This document shows, one piece after another, positions 62,002-64,000 of a DNA stretch of 64,000 bases. How positions within the stretch are numbered: position 1 is the stretch's first letter; each line of letters begins with the position of its first letter. Location of the stretch: the NCBI RefSeq assembly GCF_036637135.1, contig NZ_JAVWNC010000002.1:10819-74818 (forward strand), in the 5' to 3' direction. The DNA is from Anaerorhabdus sp036637135. GTDB lineage: Bacteria; Bacillota_I; Bacilli_A; Erysipelotrichales; Erysipelotrichaceae. The notes beneath the pieces were generated by a model. It had not been told where the DNA came from. It was given only the letters and a program-made list of their open reading frames with translations, and searched no databases. A program made the translations under genes and the position numbers.

Positions 62002-63297
62002 ATGAAAAAAATACTATTAATCTTACTTACAATTCTATTAACCGGATGCACACAATCACAAGTTAAAGAATTACCACCTACAATTCATATGGTGGTAACA
62101 ACAGATATTCATGTGATTGATCCTAGTTTAGTTGAGAATAAATCGCTATATGATGATTTATCTCTTAATTATGGTGATGGAAGATTGCTTAATTATTCTG
62201 GTGATATACTGCAAATCTTTATCGACGAAATGATTCAAACAAAACTCGAATATGTCATCATTACAGGTGACTTAACTTTAGATGGTGAAAAATCTTCTCA
62301 TGAGTGGTTAGCGAAACAATTAGACAAATTAATCCAAGCCGATATACAACCTTTGGTTATACCTGGTAATCATGACATTATGAGTCCTACATCACGTACA
62401 TATGGTTCACCTTCCACCTATACACCAACGTTAAGTGCTGAAGAATTTGCGTCAATCTATAAAAATTATGGTTATAAAAATGCATTATACCGTGATGAAA
62501 ACTCTCTTAGTTACGTTTATGAATTAAGAGATAACGCATGGATATTAATGCTCGATACTGCAATGTATTACGAAAATACTTCACTAGGTGCAGAATCCAG
62601 TGGCAAAATCCCTTCTGAAACATTTGATTGGATAGAAACCATTGGGGCTCTTGCGAAAGAAAATGGTGTTGAACTTATTAGTTCAACTCACCACAGTCTT
62701 ATTCAACACAATTCTTATTTCAATTCAAGCTATACATTACTTAACACGCTAAAAGCTCAACGCATCTTTGATGAACAAAATATTAGAGTTAATTTAAGTG
62801 GGCATTTGCACGCTCAAACAATAGCTCAAAAAGAATTAACAAACGGTAATATTACAGACATATGTACTAGTTCATTACTAACATACACCAATCAATATGG
62901 AGATATTCACTATACCCCATTTAACAATTTCGATTATAAAACAAAAGAAGTAGATGTTGAAACATGGGCACAAACAAACTCTACAAATCCTGATTTATTG
63001 GAGTTTGAAGAATATTCCTATGCCTATTTCAAACACGCTAGCACCTCTCGTGGAGCAGATCGTTTTATTAGTAAAGGATATAACGATGAACAAGTTGCTT
63101 CATTACAAGAGGCAAAAGGTATTTTAAACTGCTACTACTTCTCTGGTAGTGCTAACGAAGTAAGAGATGACTTTGTAGAAACAGACTTCTATCAGTGGTT
63201 AATTGAACAAGATGATGATACTAAATCATATATACTAACAATGATCCAAGAATCACCAATATATCCAAAGGAAATATCAATTCCTTTGAATTCATGA
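62002..63297 (+). CDS. Metallophosphoesterase lipoprotein
   Basis: This 431-residue secreted enzyme has a lipoprotein signal (MKKILLILLTILLTGC, Cys 16) and a calcineurin-like metallophosphoesterase domain. The metal-binding residues appear in order: TTDIHV (DxH), ITGDLTLDG, PGNHD, SSTHHS and SGHLHAQ. It should hydrolyse phosphomonoesters or diesters outside the membrane. No Shine-Dalgarno sequence precedes the ATG, unlike every other gene here; TATAAT is just 6 bases before it. A terminator follows the gene. Confidence 0.88.
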   Translation: MKKILLILLTILLTGCTQSQVKELPPTIHMVVTTDIHVIDPSLVENKSLYDDLSLNYGDGRLLNYSGDILQIFIDEMIQTKLEYVIITGDLTLDGEKSSHEWLAKQLDKLIQADIQPLVIPGNHDIMSPTSRTYGSPSTYTPTLSAEEFASIYKNYGYKNALYRDENSLSYVYELRDNAWILMLDTAMYYENTSLGAESSGKIPSETFDWIETIGALAKENGVELISSTHHSLIQHNSYFNSSYTLLNTLKAQRIFDEQNIRVNLSGHLHAQTIAQKELTNGNITDICTSSLLTYTNQYGDIHYTPFNNFDYKTKEVDVETWAQTNSTNPDLLEFEEYSYAYFKHASTSRGADRFISKGYNDEQVASLQEAKGILNCYYFSGSANEVRDDFVETDFYQWLIEQDDDTKSYILTMIQESPIYPKEISIPLNS

Positions 63298-63317
63298 CAA
63301 AATTGTAAGAAATTTGT

Positions 63318-63341
63318 AAGTCAGCATTAAGGTGCTGACTT
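63318..63341 (+). terminator. Intrinsic terminator of the metallophosphoesterase gene
   Basis: A 9-bp stem AAGTCAGCA/TGCTGACTT with a 6-base loop is followed by TTCTTATG. Confidence 0.85.
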
Positions 63342-63381
63342 TTCTTATGATTTAAACTATCAGTATAAGGTGGTGGTAATC

Positions 63382-63999
63382 ATGAGAAGAGCAATACTTA
63401 TTTCTATAATGATCATGTTTCTATTTATTCTACATTTATGTAGTCCAATTATTATTGATGGCTATTCTATGTATAAAGATGCAACAAAAGAAAAACAATT
63501 AAGTACCTTAGTTCAAGAAATTAAAAGTGATGAAAATTATGTGACTCTCGATGAAATCAACCCTATTTATTTAAAAGCATTGATTAAGTCTGAAGACAAA
63601 CGCTTCTATTCACATTTTGGAATTGATTTGATTGCCTTATCGCGTGCCACAGTTACCAACATTGCAGCTGGCAAACTTAAAGAAGGTGGTAGTACGATCA
63701 CGCAACAACTTGCGAAGAATTTATACTTCTCCTTCGAAAAGCGTTTTGAAAGAAAAGTTGCAGAAGTATTTGTTGTATTTGAATTGGAAAACAATTACAG
63801 CAAAGATGAAATACTTGAATTATATGTTAACATCATTTACTTTGGTGAGAATTGTTATGGTATTAAGGAAGCATCATCACATTACTTTAATAAACTGCCT
63901 AGTCAATTAAATAAATTCGAAGCTGATGCGCTAGTTTATACCATTAAATCTCCTAATAATTACAACCCAAATGAACTAAAATTTACTTATGCACAATAA
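63382..63999 (+). CDS. Monofunctional peptidoglycan transglycosylase (GT51)
   Basis: This 205-residue enzyme polymerises lipid II into glycan strands at the membrane. One N-terminal helix anchors it. GT51 motifs are complete: catalytic Glu in KSEDKRFYSHFGID, GGSTITQQLAKNLYF, the second Glu region AEVFVVFELE, and ELYVNIIYFGENCYGI. There is no transpeptidase domain; a stop codon at 63997-63999 ends the protein one base before the window edge, so it looks like a genuine MtgA-type protein rather than a truncated PBP1. AAGGTGG lies about 8 bases before the ATG. Confidence 0.85.
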   Translation: MRRAILISIMIMFLFILHLCSPIIIDGYSMYKDATKEKQLSTLVQEIKSDENYVTLDEINPIYLKALIKSEDKRFYSHFGIDLIALSRATVTNIAAGKLKEGGSTITQQLAKNLYFSFEKRFERKVAEVFVVFELENNYSKDEILELYVNIIYFGENCYGIKEASSHYFNKLPSQLNKFEADALVYTIKSPNNYNPNELKFTYAQ

Positions 64000-64000
64000 A

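Overview
This window is a gene-dense, AT-rich, low-GC Gram-positive chromosome segment. The gene content fits a Firmicute, most likely of the Erysipelotrichia/Coprobacillaceae type: the rpsF-ssb-rpsR / yybS-gdpP-rplI-dnaB block, walJ-htrA-rlmH, ftsEX beside a cell-wall peptidase and ctpA, AGGAGG-type ribosome binding sites and a dedicated ECF transporter all point that way. Class and genus are inferred; there is no rRNA in the window. I found no tRNA, CRISPR array, transposase or phage gene. One assembly gap (100 N) lies at 47001-47100.

Layout. (1) 1-5.7 kb, minus strand: the start of an NptA-type Na/phosphate transporter, then the operon secA - small zinc ribbon - alpha/beta hydrolase lipoprotein - M29 aminopeptidase. 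(2) 5.7-17.1 kb, minus: alpha-glucan metabolism (type I pullulanase, glycogen phosphorylase, branching enzyme, phosphoglucomutase). It is interrupted by an XRE regulator - DUF3169 - ABC exporter operon whose promoter carries two copies of an 18-bp dyad. (3) 17.1-27.1 kb, minus: HPr on its own promoter, then the long housekeeping run rpsF-ssb-rpsR-yybS-gdpP-rplI-dnaB-M23 peptidase-walJ-htrA-rlmH. walRKHI, which normally precede walJ, are absent. (4) 27.2-32.5 kb, plus: a small membrane protein, a complete ECF transporter (S, fused double ATPase, T) and two tandem SAM hydroxide adenosyltransferase (DUF62) genes. (5) 32.5-42.3 kb, minus: AraC/GyrI regulator with a PUA-like protein, Lrp with an aminotransferase, a GntR-controlled mannose-family PTS with a BtpA/SgcQ protein, and a Cache-GGDEF-EAL protein. 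(6) 42.3-49.2 kb, minus: two tandem near-identical MacB-like ABC modules, a kinase-less PASTA membrane protein cut by the gap, and a lipoprotein; divergent from these is an Agr-like LytTR/GHKL two-component system. (7) 51.5-59.8 kb, minus: uvrB, a GNAT, and ftsE-ftsX-M23 peptidase-ctpA, then yitT. (8) 59.9-64 kb, plus: VanZ-like protein, a large membrane protein of unknown function, a metallophosphoesterase lipoprotein and a monofunctional transglycosylase.

Most operons end in clear intrinsic terminators. Three hairpins sit inside apparent operons with less than 50 bases to the next start codon (pulA/secA, rpsR/yybS, ECF-S/ECF-A) and are probably partial terminators that set relative expression. 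The most promising lesser-known systems are the ECF transporter plus twin DUF62 enzymes, the kinase-less PASTA protein beside the duplicated ABC modules, and the XRE-DUF3169-ABC operon with its operator pair.
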